64,000 nt of DNA from Megalonaias nervosa (taxonomy: Eukaryota; Mollusca; Bivalvia; Unionida; Unionidae), in contig JAECUM010009428.1 of assembly GCA_016617855.1 (NCBI GenBank), positions 1 to 64,000 on the forward strand, in the 5' to 3' direction. Shown in pieces: positions 50,741 through 62,140 of this stretch. Each line of letters starts with the position of its first letter. Position 1 is the stretch's first letter. Under the pieces are notes generated by a model. It was not told the origin of the DNA. It did no database searches and saw nothing but the letters and a program-made list of their open reading frames with translations. Both the position numbers and the translations under genes were made by a program.

Positions 50741-51089
50741 AAGGAAAAACGTTATAACAAAATATCCAGAACATTTTAAATGCACTTTGTACAGCAGTGA
50801 AATTAAGGATGCAAGAAAAATAGTTAAAGTTAAAAATATATCTAAGGTTCAGTGATTATACTATATGCTAAATGGTTTTAAATTGCTATAATTACTATGC
50901 TGTCCGACATCTGAAACTGAATAAAAACAATCTGAATTCCAAACATGACATATTAAATATATTTGCTGATAGTTTCTCTAAAAATTCCTCATCATTTAAT
51001 TATTCAGAAGCTTTCCGAAGATAAAAACTCAAAAAGAAAAGACATGGTTGAAATTCACATCGAATAACTCAGAAAGTTGTAATCAACCG

Positions 51090-52134
51090 TTTTCACTGTT
51101 GGAGCTTATGGAATCTTTGAATAAGGCCCATGATACATCCACAGGGCCTGACGATATATATTACCAGTTTTTGAAACACCTACCAGAACCATCATTAACA
51201 GTTTTTTCTGGAAATCTTCAGTGATTTATGGATTACTGGTAATGTACCAAACATTTGGAAAGAAGCAACAGTAATACCAGTTCCCAAACCAGGTAAAGAT
51301 AGCACAGATCCTACCAACTATCGACCCATTGCACTGACGAGCTGCTGTGTGCAAAACAATGGAACGAATGATCAATACTTGGCTTCTATGGTATTTGGAA
51401 ACCAACAATTTAATATCTCCTTTCCAAAGTGGCTTTCGTTATGGTCGTAGCACCAATGATTGTCTAGTTAGACTGGAAACATTTATTCGCGACGCTTTTA
51501 TCAAGAAGGAGCATTTAGTAGCGGTTTTCTTTGATTTAGAAAAGGCCTATGACACGACATGGAAGTACGGGATACTAAACGACCTGCATGATCTGAGTCT
51601 AAAAAGCCGACTCCACTCTTTCATATCAAACTTTCTCTCAGACAGAGAATTCAAGGTACGAGTGGGCTCCATCCTCTCTGATATGCACGAGCAAGAGATG
51701 GGTGTGCCCCAGGGCAGTATTTTATCTGTGACGCTTTTCAACATAAAAATCAATAGCATCACCAAATGTTTGGCTCCTGATGTGGATTGCTCCTTATACA
51801 TTGATGACTTTCTAATAGGTTATCGATCAAAGCACATGCATACAATTGAAAGACAACTACGGCAGAATATTAACAAGATTCAAAATTGGGCCAGTACTAA
51901 CGGTTTCAAATTCTCGAAATCAAAACGGTATGGATGCATTTCTGTCAGTTACGAAGACATCATGATGAACCTAAACTCACGCTGGACGGAACACCTATTT
52001 CAGTTGTTGAAGAAACAAAGTTTTTAGGTATTATCTTCGACAGAAAACTGACTTTTATTCCACACCTAAAGAACTTGAAAGCTAAATGCTTGAAATCTCT
52101 AGATCTACTTAAAGTAGTAGCGCACACTGACTGA
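51090..52134 (+). pseudogene. LINE reverse transcriptase
   Basis: Fingers: NKAHDTSTGPDDIYYQFLKH (about 51115-51185), then a shifted WKEATVIPVPKPGKD-like segment. The main frame 51347-52027 has FQSGFRYGRSTNDCLV, VFFDLEKAYDTTW (first Asp), MGVPQGSILS and SLYIDDFLIG (YxDD intact). A frameshift near 51930 moves the thumb (FLGIIFDRKLTFIPHLKNLK) to another frame, ending at a TGA at 52134. Catalytic residues are present but the ORF is broken at least three times. Confidence 0.88.
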
Positions 52135-52233
52135 GGCGCTGATAGAAAAGTCATCCTCAGTTAATATAGAACGTTTATTCGCTCCAAACTGGACTATGGT
52201 TGCGTTGTTTATGGTTCAGCTAGGAAGTCCTAT

Positions 52234-53301
52234 TTGAAGATGCTTGACCCATTTCATCATCAAGGAATAATACTCGCTCTGGGAGCATTTAAGACATCCC
52301 CGTGTGACAGCCTTCTCGTTGAAGCGAACGAACCATCTTTATCTCATCGTAGAGAAACGTTTTCCGCACAGTATGCTCTCAAATTAAGAACAAACCCTCT
52401 GAACCCTGCTTTCTCGGCTGTTGTTCAACCCAAATACAAAACCTTATACGAAAATAAACCAAACGCCCTACCTTCCTTTGGCATTAGAATATCATTAAAC
52501 CTTGACAGTATAAAAATTGATCTTCCTAAAATTCAGAAAACATCCATCTCCGACACACCTCCCTTGTTACTTAAACAACCCAAAGTACTTTTTAAGCTAC
52601 AAGATGGAAGAAAATCTGAGACAAATCCTTCTATCTTCCACAACTCTTATCATGAACTCCTCATCGAAATTAAAAGCTACACAAGAATTTATTCTGATGG
52701 ATCAAAGGATGAAGAAAAGACTGCTGCAGCCTTCGTTAGTGGAAAACACACAACAAAAGTTCGCTTACCAAATGGTACATCAATTTTTTCAGCCGAAATC
52801 ACAGCAATAGACCTCGCTCTGCAATTTATCGAAAACAAACGTATTTTAAACAGCGTCATCTTCTCCGACTCACTATCAGTACTTCAGTCGCTACACAATA
52901 GAAAACTGGAGAACCCATTATTAAGCAATATTCTCGTGAAAAATACTGAGCTGTGTACCTCACACAATATAGTATGCTGTTGGTTACCCAGCCATACTGG
53001 TATTAAAGGTAATGACAAAGCAGATGGCGCTGCTAAAATGGTCCTATTCCTCGAACCATCTGATTTTAAAGTACCGTATACTGATTTTAAACCTAGTATC
53101 AAAGAGTCTTTACGTCAGAAGTGGCAGGCATCATGGAATGATGCAGTGAATAACCAACTTCATGCCATCAGGCCAACCCTAACAGAATGGACTCCTTCCT
53201 ACAGAACCATCCGAAGGGAGGAGGTAGTCATTGCAAGAATTCGAATTGGTCATATTTATATAACCCATTTCCACATACTAAAAGGAAAAGACCCACCATA
53301 G
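52234..53301 (+). pseudogene. LINE RNase H domain and C-terminal region
   Basis: In this 355-codon frame, RNase H motifs are TRIYSDGSKDE (Asp), IFSAEITAIDLAL (Glu), VIFSDSLSVLQSL (Asp) and CWLPSHTGIKGNDKADGAAK (His and Asp), so the active site is complete. The frame ends at a TAG within KDPP, after which the reading continues CISCNEPFTVKHFIMECFD, the CCHC-like knuckle. Premature stop aside, this is the best preserved part of the element. Confidence 0.9.
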
Positions 53302-53770
53302 TGCATTTCTTGCAATGAACCATTCACTGTTAAGCATTTTATAATGGAGTGTTTCGACCTGCAACCTACACGCGATCAGTACTACAATGTGCATGACATG
53401 AAGTAACTTTTTGCTAAAATAAACGTGACTTCTATTATAGAATTCCTGAAAAAAGTAAACATTTATTCTAAGCAAAACTTTTATGCTATCACCTTGAGCA
53501 GTTTTATGTAATGTATATTCCGTCCTTTATTTTAAATACCTTTTCATCTGTCTTCATTAACATACACCATTTACATTCCCCGTTGATCCGGAAGCTTTAT
53601 TTATTACCGTTACCATTTTATCGTTTTACGTTCAAGTCTGGTTTTATATCGCTGGTCCATACGAAACCTTTTACCACTTTTAAATGATCCTAGATATAAC
53701 CTTTTGTATGGCGCTAAATAGCCTAACAGTGCTGTTGCGCCGTAAAATTACAATCAATCATGAATTCGTA

Positions 53771-54308
53771 CTGAAACTTGAAGAATTTTGATTTTTTTTA
53801 AATAACCTCTCTCGATTATAGGATAGAATCCGGGCTGTTTCAAATTATCTTTTTTTTACTGTCTTAAGATATAATAGCGACATTTCAACGATAACGAGAA
53901 ACATCAATACTCATGTTTAATTTTTAGTTTCATGCCCAATCTAGTTCTTCACTGTGAGCCTAAAATTTATGCTCAAGCAGGTTCTTGATTATAAGCTTAA
54001 CTTTTATGATCAAGCAGGTTATTGACTACAAGGCTAAGACTTAAGTTTTCATTCGCTTAATTATCTTACATGTTAACGTCGTATGATATCACATCCAGTC
54101 AGTATGCAAAAGGAAAAAATGTACGTTTAGCAGAACGCTAGTATGAAACCTGGATAAGGTCATGATTTGCTGATGATGCTGTTTGTTTACAATACTGGCA
54201 GCATGTAAAACTAGCGTCTAATCATGTAGGCACACGTAAAATTAAGGGTACTGATCATCCGTTTGCATAGCTGTGTATTGTATAAATTAAAATATGTTTT
54301 CCGTACAG
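53771..54308. other. Intron remainder, no gene
   Basis: A degenerate ~50-bp duplication near 53950-54040 (caagcaggtt..ttgac). Nothing else. Confidence 0.5.
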
Positions 54309-54435
54309 GTGTGTGACCTGGTCTTTACCGTCAAAGTGCCATTTGGAATCTCCACCCCCAGGAAAGTGCTGTCCTGTTCCGAGATGCCCAGCCCACATAA
54401 CAATCAATTATCCACCTGGATTTGTACAAAATTAG
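54309..54435 (+). CDS. VWC-domain exon, second half
   Basis: The acceptor TTTTCCGTACAG precedes a frame that, joined in phase 2 to 47845, reads CVTWSLPSKCHLESPPPGKC, then CPVPRCPAHITINYPPGF and a TAG at 54433-54435. The PPGKCCPxxxCP ending is the second half of a VWC module, so the two exons together give all cysteines of one domain. The intron between is 6463 bp and full of transposons. A weak donor (TTT|GTACAA at 54424) could instead continue, in phase 0, to a frame at 55048. Confidence 0.75.
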
Positions 54436-55047
54436 GGGATGGAACGACGCGTAATCGACTTCGGCAAATTGTATTCTAAATAAAACTAGTTATTGAACCC
54501 AAGTAAAAAATAAAGAAGTATAGTTATATGATGTTTACAATTTCTTGTGATCCCTTAGTTTAATATATTACTATTGAAAAAAAAAAAAGAAAACACGTGC
54601 AAAATTATTTGCAAGCCTCTTACTCTCCAAGTGTTGTTTAGGTTTATGTTGTTTAGGTTTATGTTGTTTAGGTTCATACGATTTATTGTACTCGCGTGTG
54701 CGTCGGCAGATAAAAAAACATATAAATTTTGCTGAGGCAACAACAGTGGCGTCAACATTAGTACGAATTTTTTTTCAAAGTTTTGAGAAGGTCATAGACA
54801 TTAGAGTACATTGCTAGGCATATTGTTATACAAATATTGTTTTGTATGTGCATTCTTTAGCATTCAAAGGTAGTATTGTGCGTTTTTATGTTTGACCCTC
54901 TTCTGAGTAGGTTCTATTATTGTCGTTTTGTTTTGACTTGTGTTGAAAGAAATTATACCGTTTTTGATGTATCTCATAACAGATTCTTTGCCATTATTCA
55001 AATCATTATATATTTCATGGACAGTTATATGTGTTACTTTTGTTCAG
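54436..55047. other. No gene; small 15-bp triplication
   Basis: 'gtttaggtttatgtt' is repeated about three times at 54635-54680. An A-run lies near 54578-54592. Nothing else. Confidence 0.5.
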
Positions 55048-55260
55048 CTTCCACCACATCCCGTTTTCGGCATAGGCCCAGATCCCGCGAAATTAAATTT
55101 ACCGCCTCTTAGCAATGTCGAATGTTCGATGCTGATAACCCTAACAGAGAACATGTCTAGTCTAGGGGAAGGGGCTCATATTTTTCATAGTTCAAGCATA
55201 CTAATAAGATTAACAGAGTACTACTTGATGCAAGTATCGACATGTGGAGTGGTGTTGTAA
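55048..55260 (+). CDS. Possible 3' exon of the VWC gene
   Basis: The acceptor TTACTTTTGTTCAG precedes a frame starting LPPHPVFGIGPDPAKLNLPP and ending at TAA (55258-55260). It is GC-richer than the surroundings and proline-rich, like linkers after extracellular modules. Phase 0 fits the weak donor at 54424. The donor is poor, so this stays tentative. Confidence 0.3.
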   Translation, partial: LPPHPVFGIGPDPAKLNLPPLSNVECSMLITLTENMSSLGEGAHIFHSSSILIRLTEYYLMQVSTCGVVL

Positions 55261-55309
55261 TGTAGGTATGTTTGTTTTTGTTTTTACATTTTACAAGCAT
55301 CCTTCAGTT

Positions 55310-55505
55310 GTTAAGACTATATGGTCTTAAACTAAGTAACAGAAAGGAGATGAAACCAACAATTTGAGTTAAATTCAACAAACAATTTATTTCCCTACAG
55401 GGAAAAATTCAAGACACTTATATAATTGTGAATTAAATTCCAAATAATCCTAAATGTTATATCATAAGTTTTGAAAGAATTCAAAAGTCTTAAATATGTT
55501 CATCT
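55310..55505 (-). mobile_element. LTR family B fragment (minus orientation)
   Basis: The plus strand reads 'agtaacagaaaggagatg' and 'caacaaacaatttatttccc', matching the 3' end of the LTR at 58283-58939. It is cut off at the (TA)n run. Confidence 0.65.
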
Positions 55506-55509
55506 ACTG

Positions 55510-56330
<821 letters not shown>

Positions 56331-56343
56331 GCTCGTCCGGGAT
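56331..56343 (+). promoter_or_regulatory. Primer-binding-site-like sequence (tRNA-Pro type)
   Basis: 'gctcgtccgggat' immediately follows the LTR and matches the distal 13 bases of the tRNA-Pro primer site known from murine leukaemia virus. The first bases (ttggtt) are altered, probably by a small deletion at the LTR edge. Confidence 0.65.
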
Positions 56344-56883
56344 ACGAATTCTTTAAAATATATCAGAGGAATTAAAATAGCTCAGGAAATTTAAATTCAT
56401 ATTGTTTGGGAATGTTCTTAGCCACTGTTATATTAATTTTAACATATTTGAGAAATCTTTTGTGGAGCCAGCAAGTTTTAGCAATGTCATCTCAAGTGGA
56501 GAACTTTATTTTAAATCCTACCCAGGAAGTATCAGGGTCCTTGATTGATTAGTAAGTCTATATCCGGTTCGGATAGGAAATTAAAAGAATGAATTCCAGT
56601 TAAAAACCCCGAACTGAATTAGAGTTAAGAAAGATTCAGTTTTAGTAGGAAATCATGAAAATGCAAAGATACATAAATAAATACAAATTCAGAGGGAGGA
56701 AAAGGAGAGGGAGAGGCAGAGTGTGAAAGAGAGAAAGAAGAAACAGAAATTGAAACTGAAATTAAAAGAATAAGAACCGGCAGGCGGAACACTCCTCCCA
56801 TTATACAAGTTCAGGTTTGAAGTTACTAGAAATAATAGGTTAGTAACCCGTTTTCAAATAAAAAAGTAGATTAATACTTTCCT

Positions 56884-57530
56884 CATTTTGAGAAAATTGC
56901 TGAAAACTTGAAATGGCCAAGAGAGAGTTGGATTTTGTCATTAATAATTGCACTTATTGGCAAGCTCGTGACGTCTACGCTTCACTATCGGGTAAAACAA
57001 GCTGCTAATTATGATGTGGTTAAGGAATATATCTTGAAGGATTATGGGTTAGTGCCTGAGATAGATCGACAAAGGTTTAGGAATTTAGAAAAGAAACTCG
57101 ACAAGCCCACGCTGAAGTTGCAAGGGAAATTGATCGACTATTTGATAGGTGGTGGTCTACCAAGAAGATTGATCAAGATTATAATAATCTCGGACAATTC
57201 ACATTAGTTGAAGACTTCAAGAATTGCATCCATAGTGATGTCAAGACCTATGTTGATGAGGGAAAGGCGGAAACTTTGGAAAATGCTGCTCAACCAGCTC
57301 ATGACTATTCCTTGACTCACAAAATTTCATTTCTCAACAAGTCTTCCCCTCCGCTGTTGTTTTCAGTAAAAACAAATCATCTCAGTCTCAAACGAGCACT
57401 TCCAAATCTCAATCGAGCACAATTGCTAGAATCAAACTTCTAATAATACTGATCAGAAATCATTTTATCTTTATACGTGCACTTATGTAAGAAGAAATGG
57501 CACGTTATTGTTCGTTGCTACCGACTGAAA
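56884..57530 (+). pseudogene. Gypsy gag remnant
   Basis: The frame from 56884 reads HFEKIAENLKWPRESWILSL, YDVVKEYILKDYGLVPE and RQRFRNLEKK: the capsid (SCAN-like) region of gypsy Gag. Near 57125 it shifts one base and continues RLFDRWWSTKKIDQDYNNLG, LVEDFKNCIHSDVKTYVDEG and DYSLTHK. A decayed zinc knuckle (C-KKKWHVIVRCYRLK) lies near 57480-57530. Gag would build the particle that packages element RNA. No pol follows. Confidence 0.82.
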
Positions 57531-57585
57531 ACTAAGCAAAGACGTAGCTATGCCGATTGTTCTTATTTCAAAGTGGTCAAGGTCG

Positions 57586-57590
<5 letters not shown>

Positions 57591-57635
<45 letters not shown>

Positions 57636-57712
57636 TGTATTTCTCTGTCTTTTTGGGTCTGCCACTCCATTTTGCCTATGCATTTGTATTTACCTATTTT
57701 TTCCTCTCTACA

Positions 57713-57783
<71 letters not shown>
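57591..57783. repeat. Two (CT)n microsatellites
   Basis: CT runs at 57591-57632 and 57715-57783. Ser/Leu alternating frames across them are artefacts. Confidence 0.96.
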
Positions 57784-57786
<3 letters not shown>

Positions 57787-57879
57787 CATTTGCATTTGTC
57801 TCTCCTTTTCTCTTTTTGAATACGCTATGCCATCATTTCTTACTGAAGCTTTGTTAATTCCAATTCCTTCTGGTCTTTA

Positions 57880-58262
57880 AACTGTAGTTCCTTTGTATTC
57901 TTATCACAATAAGAGACAGACTTATTAGTTAAACCCATAGCATAAAGATCCAAAATTTCCTTTCCTACCAAATACAGAACCAAAATATTTTTTTATTTCT
58001 TGCTTTCTTAAAGTGTCTGTTATTTCCGAAATATCAAATTGTCTGCTCAAGCAGCTGATGCTTTTTGGTAGACTCTAGCCCCTTCTGCGTATTATTTGTA
58101 AGTTCACAACATTACATGACACTGAATGTTTGCTAGTTTTACTAAATATTTCTTAAATGTGTAAAATTAATATCTTTACCAGGGACAATGAAAATTCCGA
58201 AACAAAATCAATACAAATCTTAAGTACATTTTTTTATTATCTCTGAAATCTTTCAAATAAAT
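57880..58262 (-). mobile_element. Internal leader of a second gypsy copy (minus)
   Basis: The minus strand reads 'ttaattttacacatttaaga' and onward, in parallel with plus-strand 56430-56580 (ttaattttaacatatttgag). So this is the same leader/gag-start region in the opposite orientation, without the rest of gag. Confidence 0.6.
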
Positions 58263-58279
58263 TCTGACGAGCCCCCAAT
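58263..58279 (-). promoter_or_regulatory. Primer-binding site, tRNA-Pro type
   Basis: The minus strand reads TGGGGGCTCGTCAGAAT just inside the LTR. The first 12 bases equal the tRNA-Pro site of murine leukaemia virus, and the last five have drifted. Confidence 0.72.
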
Positions 58280-58282
58280 TTC

Positions 58283-58939
58283 TGTTCCGACTTCACAGTC
58301 TTAACCTTAGTAACAGAAAGGAAGTGAAAGCAACAATTTCAGTAAAATTCAACAGACAATTCTATTTTCCTAGAATAAAAAGTAAACATTCAAAAGACAG
58401 CTACAGTATTGTGAACTAAATTCAAAACAATCCAAAATGTCCTATCGTAAGCAGAAAAGTTGAGAATGTTCTGAATGAATTTCAATAGCCTTGAATCTGC
58501 TGATTTACAAATAGTATTGAATGAGCTGGATTTACCACAATGATACAATCTAGTATGTCTTTGAGCGACTCCACAATGATCCCAAAGTAATGTTTTAGTC
58601 CAAGAGGTAACAAGCACTTTGTAATTTCGATGAACGATTTAAATAAATTCCTCTGAAATCATATCTGAACACAACTAAAAATAAGTCCACAGACTTCCCT
58701 TTATATACATCCCCACTTGACCTATGTCAATAGAATTTTCTGAAAACCTTGAGAAAATTCCAAAATATTGTCAACAAGTTTGCTTCTAGAAGAAACAAAA
58801 CTCATAAACAGGGCTAGGCCTTCAGCTAAACTTTTAGTAAATATCTTAATAGAATGCGACAAATGTCAGACAGGCCAGAACTCTACATTCAATCACGGAC
58901 AAAGGTCAAGCACGCAGTAAAAATTACATATAGATAACA
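58283..58939 (-). mobile_element. LTR family B copy (minus), 657 bp
   Basis: On the plus strand it starts tgttccgac and ends tatagataaca, an inverted TGTT...AACA pair. It contains TATA-like 'tttatataca' (58700-58710) and an AATAAA-type signal on the sense strand. It sits next to the primer site at 58263-58279. With the plus-oriented copy at 55645 it forms a tail-to-tail pair. Confidence 0.78.
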
Positions 58940-59317
58940 AAATATTTTGACAAATTCGATACACAAAATTTGAATATTGATCAGACTTTAAAGATTTGGA
59001 AAGGCCAAAAAGCTTTCTAGGCTGAGCACCACCTATCAAATAATTGCTCTTTTCTCTTGCAAATTCGACATTATCAGGTTAAGCAACAATTACGTCTCAC
59101 CAGACCCAGTTGGACCTATGATAATTGCTTTGATAGAATTTGGTAGCGCTGGATGATGCTTGATTGGCTCATGCTTTCGTGTCACTGAGAAATCAATGAT
59201 ATTCATGTTGTAGGAATATATAATAATTATATGAATTTCTAATGTGTTCGATGCAGAGCACCCACCCCCACGAATGGATTAAAAACAATAACAAAGAGAA
59301 ATAAAAAGTGTGCACTT
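58940..59317. other. Left boundary zone of the Polinton-like element
   Basis: No terminal inverted repeat could be recognised, because the other end is outside the window. No gene. Confidence 0.4.
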
Positions 59318-59686
59318 ATGGGTAAGTGTGTGAAATGTGGTACAAGCAAACACAGATTTATCTCTCATGAAACAGGCGGAGATATCGCTGCTTCACTGGG
59401 AAAATTACCAGGAGCTCCATGGGCTAAATATCCTGGCGACAAGCACTTTCCTGTATATAATTATTGTGGTCCTGGAACCCGACCTGATATCCGACTTGAC
59501 GAGAAAGATCAACCAAGACCTAGAGAGTATCCAATAAATACGATTGATCAAGCGTGCCACGTTCATGATGTCGCGTATAAAAATCCCGATCTGCAACAAC
59601 GACATATTTCAGATCTGAAATTGATTCACACTCTAAAGTCTGTAAAAAATAAATGTCTCAGAAAATCGGTTGGTAATTTTTCATAA
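59318..59686 (+). CDS. Phospholipase-A2-like protein of the Polinton-like element
   Basis: It is an intact 122-codon ORF. Residues 4-11 hold CVKCGTSKH, a zinc-ribbon-like start. A calcium-loop motif YNYCGPGT lies at residues 47-54, and the catalytic His-Asp pair is in HVHDVAY (His83, Asp84) with Asp99 downstream. This layout (GPG loop, HD pair, then an Asp) is that of the compact PLA2 domain best known from parvovirus VP1, which helps virions breach endosomal membranes. Related domains are found in Polinton-type elements, which fits the adjacent integrase 66 bp downstream. Lipase activity is inferred, not shown. Confidence 0.8.
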   Translation: MGKCVKCGTSKHRFISHETGGDIAASLGKLPGAPWAKYPGDKHFPVYNYCGPGTRPDIRLDEKDQPRPREYPINTIDQACHVHDVAYKNPDLQQRHISDLKLIHTLKSVKNKCLRKSVGNFS

Positions 59687-59752
59687 GATCTGAGATGAAA
59701 TGTTAACTAGTGCTAGGGGCGGGTAATTAGTCGGTCAATTATTATTATAATA

Positions 59753-60409
59753 ATGGACCGAATTTATTATAGCCCAAGAGGATATTGGAGGGGTAGAGCA
59801 GCGATTAGTAAACTTGCTGATGCAGCAGGAGTCTCACGTTCTGTTGTTGCAAATTCGTTAGCACGACAGGCAATATGGCAAATTTATTTACCACCACCTA
59901 AAATAATTCAGTACGAACATTTTGATGTCAGCGCTCCCAATGAAGTTCATCAGGCAGATATTTTGTTTTTACCACATGATACTATCAAAACTGGTAGACG
60001 TCAATCGCGCACATACAAATACACTTTGACTGTCGTTGACGTTGCAAGTAGATATAAAGAAGCAGAACCACTATCAACAAATACAGCAACTGAAGTTGCA
60101 TCTGCTTTTGAACGAATTTATCAACGAGGACACTTGCGATGGCCACAGTTGTTACAGGTTGATCCTGGCAAAGAATTTCTTGGTGTAGTAACGTCGATGA
60201 TGAAACAACATAACGTCAAAATCAGACGAAGACATGTCGTAATTCATCGCGATCAGACAATCGTTGAGCGATTTAATAGAACACTTGCCGAGGGATTGTT
60301 TGGATATCAACATGCGCAGGAAATATCCCTAAATAAAGTTAAGAAAGACATGAGATCTCGTGAATGGGTTGCAAGACTATCATGTATGATAGCTGCGTTA
60401 AATAATTAA
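59753..60409 (+). CDS. int: Polinton-type retroviral-like integrase, truncated
   Basis: The 218-codon frame starts MDRIYYSPRGYWRGRAAISK, a Polinton-style N-terminus with a helix-turn-helix-like AGVSRSVV and RQAIWQIYLPPPK. The DDE core is VHQADILFL (Asp69), QVDPGKEF (Asp137) and IVERFNRTLAE (Glu172), with about 35 residues between the last two, as in retroviral integrases. A TAA stops it after AALNN, although homologous reading continues beyond, so the C-terminal part is lost. It would integrate the element's DNA. The start is chosen at the ATG 66 bp after the PLA2-like ORF. Confidence 0.9.
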   Translation: MDRIYYSPRGYWRGRAAISKLADAAGVSRSVVANSLARQAIWQIYLPPPKIIQYEHFDVSAPNEVHQADILFLPHDTIKTGRRQSRTYKYTLTVVDVASRYKEAEPLSTNTATEVASAFERIYQRGHLRWPQLLQVDPGKEFLGVVTSMMKQHNVKIRRRHVVIHRDQTIVERFNRTLAEGLFGYQHAQEISLNKVKKDMRSREWVARLSCMIAALNN

Positions 60410-60745
60410 ATTACTCGTGGAATTTCTATGAAACCTATCAATGCAATTACAAAAAAACACATACCAGTACAACGACGTGACTCTCTCTCAAAACAATTAG
60501 TACTAGGTAATATTTATATGAACCTGGTGAACTTGAAGGTGGTAAAAAAGAACAACTGATCGTATTTGAAGTGTGACCACACATAAAATTTCCAGGGTGG
60601 TAAGATCAACGGGTAGACCTGATTAGATTCAACTAGACTAGATTTACAGACTATATTCAACTGCTCCTCAACGTGGATTTATACGTGAACAATTACAAGT
60701 AAATCCTGAAGATACACAATTACCACTGAGTTCGCTTTTGCATGG
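60410..60745 (+). pseudogene. Integrase C-terminal region, decayed
   Basis: In frame past the TAA lies GISMKPINAI, then after a shift YEPGELEGGKKEQ, and further on STAPQRGFIREQLQVNP (about 60655-60710). These correspond to the C-terminal SH3/chromodomain-like part of Polinton integrases. Several stops and shifts separate the pieces. Confidence 0.68.
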
Positions 60746-60943
60746 TTCACTTCTTTGAAAGCAGGACACCAGTGCCCCTACGTCAATTACACTCAAGACA
60801 GGTCAGCATCACATTTTCCCGTGTATGGCCGAGACTACTATTAGTTCTATCCACGGTAAACTGCCGTGGGTCTTTAGAAGAATACTGCCACAACATTACT
60901 GTGTTGCAGCAAGCACAGTGATTATTTTGTTGTTGTTTCAGCG
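60746..60943. other. Spacer between convergent genes
   Basis: No domain recognised. It contains a short hairpin, cacggtaaactgccgtg (60853-60869), that could serve as a transcription end signal for either gene (speculative). Confidence 0.4.
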
Positions 60944-61507
60944 TCATGATAAACTTAACATCAAGATCAAAATCATGCTAACTTTTTTATCAGATCGCTG
61001 ATAACCAGCTAATTTTTTCCTTACTATATCATCGCCATTGCTCTGAGTTTGATTATTATTCATTGCGCAGTCTATGATAACCCTCCGTAATTGAGACATT
61101 CTTCTGACTCGAGACACTGCTAGATAAACTAAATTTGACCATTCAATACGATCATCAACAATCCAGATATTTGTATCGGAAATATTTAATCCTTGTGACG
61201 AATGAATCGTTATGGCATATCCTAGAGTCCTTAGAGATTTATCCATCGTTATCGCGCTCTCAACAACACTCACAGGAACCAAAACAATATCATTAAGAAC
61301 GAGTTTTTGCTTCTCATTAATTCCAGGAATCTCAACTTCAGTATTTTGTTTGCGTGTATCTCCTTGACGATAACACAATGGCCTTGGTAGATCTGAAAAC
61401 TTTTCTTTATGTAACATAAGTAATTGCTGCTTAAGTGAATAACGAACTATCTTCCAGCTTACAACTATCGAATCAGCAGGCCTCCACAAATTCAAAAAAT
61501 CGTTCAT
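60944..61507 (-). pseudogene. SF1 helicase, C-terminal motifs
   Basis: The 187-codon minus-strand frame contains GYAITIHSSQGLNISD (motif V-like) and NLVYLAVSRVRRM (motif VI), typical of Pif1/RecD-like superfamily 1 helicases. It is the tail of a larger protein whose earlier motifs lie to the right in other frames. A helicase would unwind DNA ahead of the element's polymerase. Confidence 0.8.
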
Positions 61508-62010
61508 AGGAGGTCTAGAATTATTTCACGCATTATCTCACACTGAATTTTATCTGGCTGCAGTCTGATTAACTTTTCAAATTCCTTCAGCGGTTCATCA
61601 ATCGCTGTATGATCATCTATTATCTTCTCATAACAATCAACGAACTTTTTCAGCCATTCATGCGGAGATGATCCAACAAAAGGTGGTGGTTGACCATGAT
61701 CGCCACACATTTCGAGTCAATAAACAAACAAGAAACATTTTTAATGCCTCCAAGGATACAGTGCATATTTTATCCCAAATATGATCTTAGGGATATATTT
61801 CTCACCCATTCGTTCAGGAGTCCACACATCTCCTTTCCATCTAAAGAAGCTGTGATAAGTATGAGATTTAACTCCTCGCTCTTTAATTTTTCTGGCGAGT
61901 CAGTGTGTAGGCGTCAAAACAACCAGATCAAGGTTCCGAAATAATTCAATCGCACGTGTTGTTTTACCACAACCTCCAAGTCCGTTGAGATAAACGGTTT
62001 TATCTCTGGC
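61504..62010 (-). pseudogene. SF1 helicase, N-terminal motifs, frameshifted
   Basis: The minus strand reads in order: VYLNGLGGCGKTTRAIELF (Walker A), VVLTPTH (motif Ia) then a stop, KERGVKSHTYHSFFRW, a motif II segment reading IWDKICTVSLEAL where DE would be expected, and CGDHGQPPPF (motif III) in the 61504-61710 frame. At least two frameshifts, one stop and the lost Glu of motif II mean no ATPase can be made. The order and spacing show one ancestral gene, continuous with the polymerase upstream. Confidence 0.82.
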
Positions 62011-62140
62011 CACAGGATTATATACAGATGGAGCCGATGAAAGTTTTGACATCTGTTTGTTTTTATAATATATTTCCTTAGATTCAACGTCGGCGGATTC
62101 AGAATAACTAAGTATCTTTTCTCACTTGATTCTCCATTCG
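62011..62140 (-). pseudogene. Junction between polymerase and helicase
   Basis: The minus-strand frame of 61914-62174 reads SSEKRYLVILNPPTLNLRKY through LHLYIILWPEIK. It occupies the position between the polymerase thumb and the Walker A motif with no intergenic gap, start codon context or stop cluster typical of separate genes. This suggests a polymerase-helicase fusion. Confidence 0.5.

Larger units (their letters stand above)
50920..53770 (+). mobile_element. I-superfamily LINE with RNase H, 5' truncated
   Basis: Plus strand: RT fingers (from about 50940), palm, thumb, RNase H, and a terminal CCHC-like knuckle. A 3' UTR follows, ending 'gttgcgccgtaaaattacaa' with an AATC-type tail near 53760. 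RT followed by RNase H in one ORF is typical of the I/Nimb/Ingi group. The endonuclease region is missing, and the left side abuts the minus-strand LINE. Stops and shifts are fewer than in the neighbouring element. Confidence 0.85.

Noticed and set aside
57477..57880. Ser/Leu-rich open frames over (CT)n (also near 900, 18.3 kb and 33.7 kb)
   Set aside because: Microsatellite artefacts.
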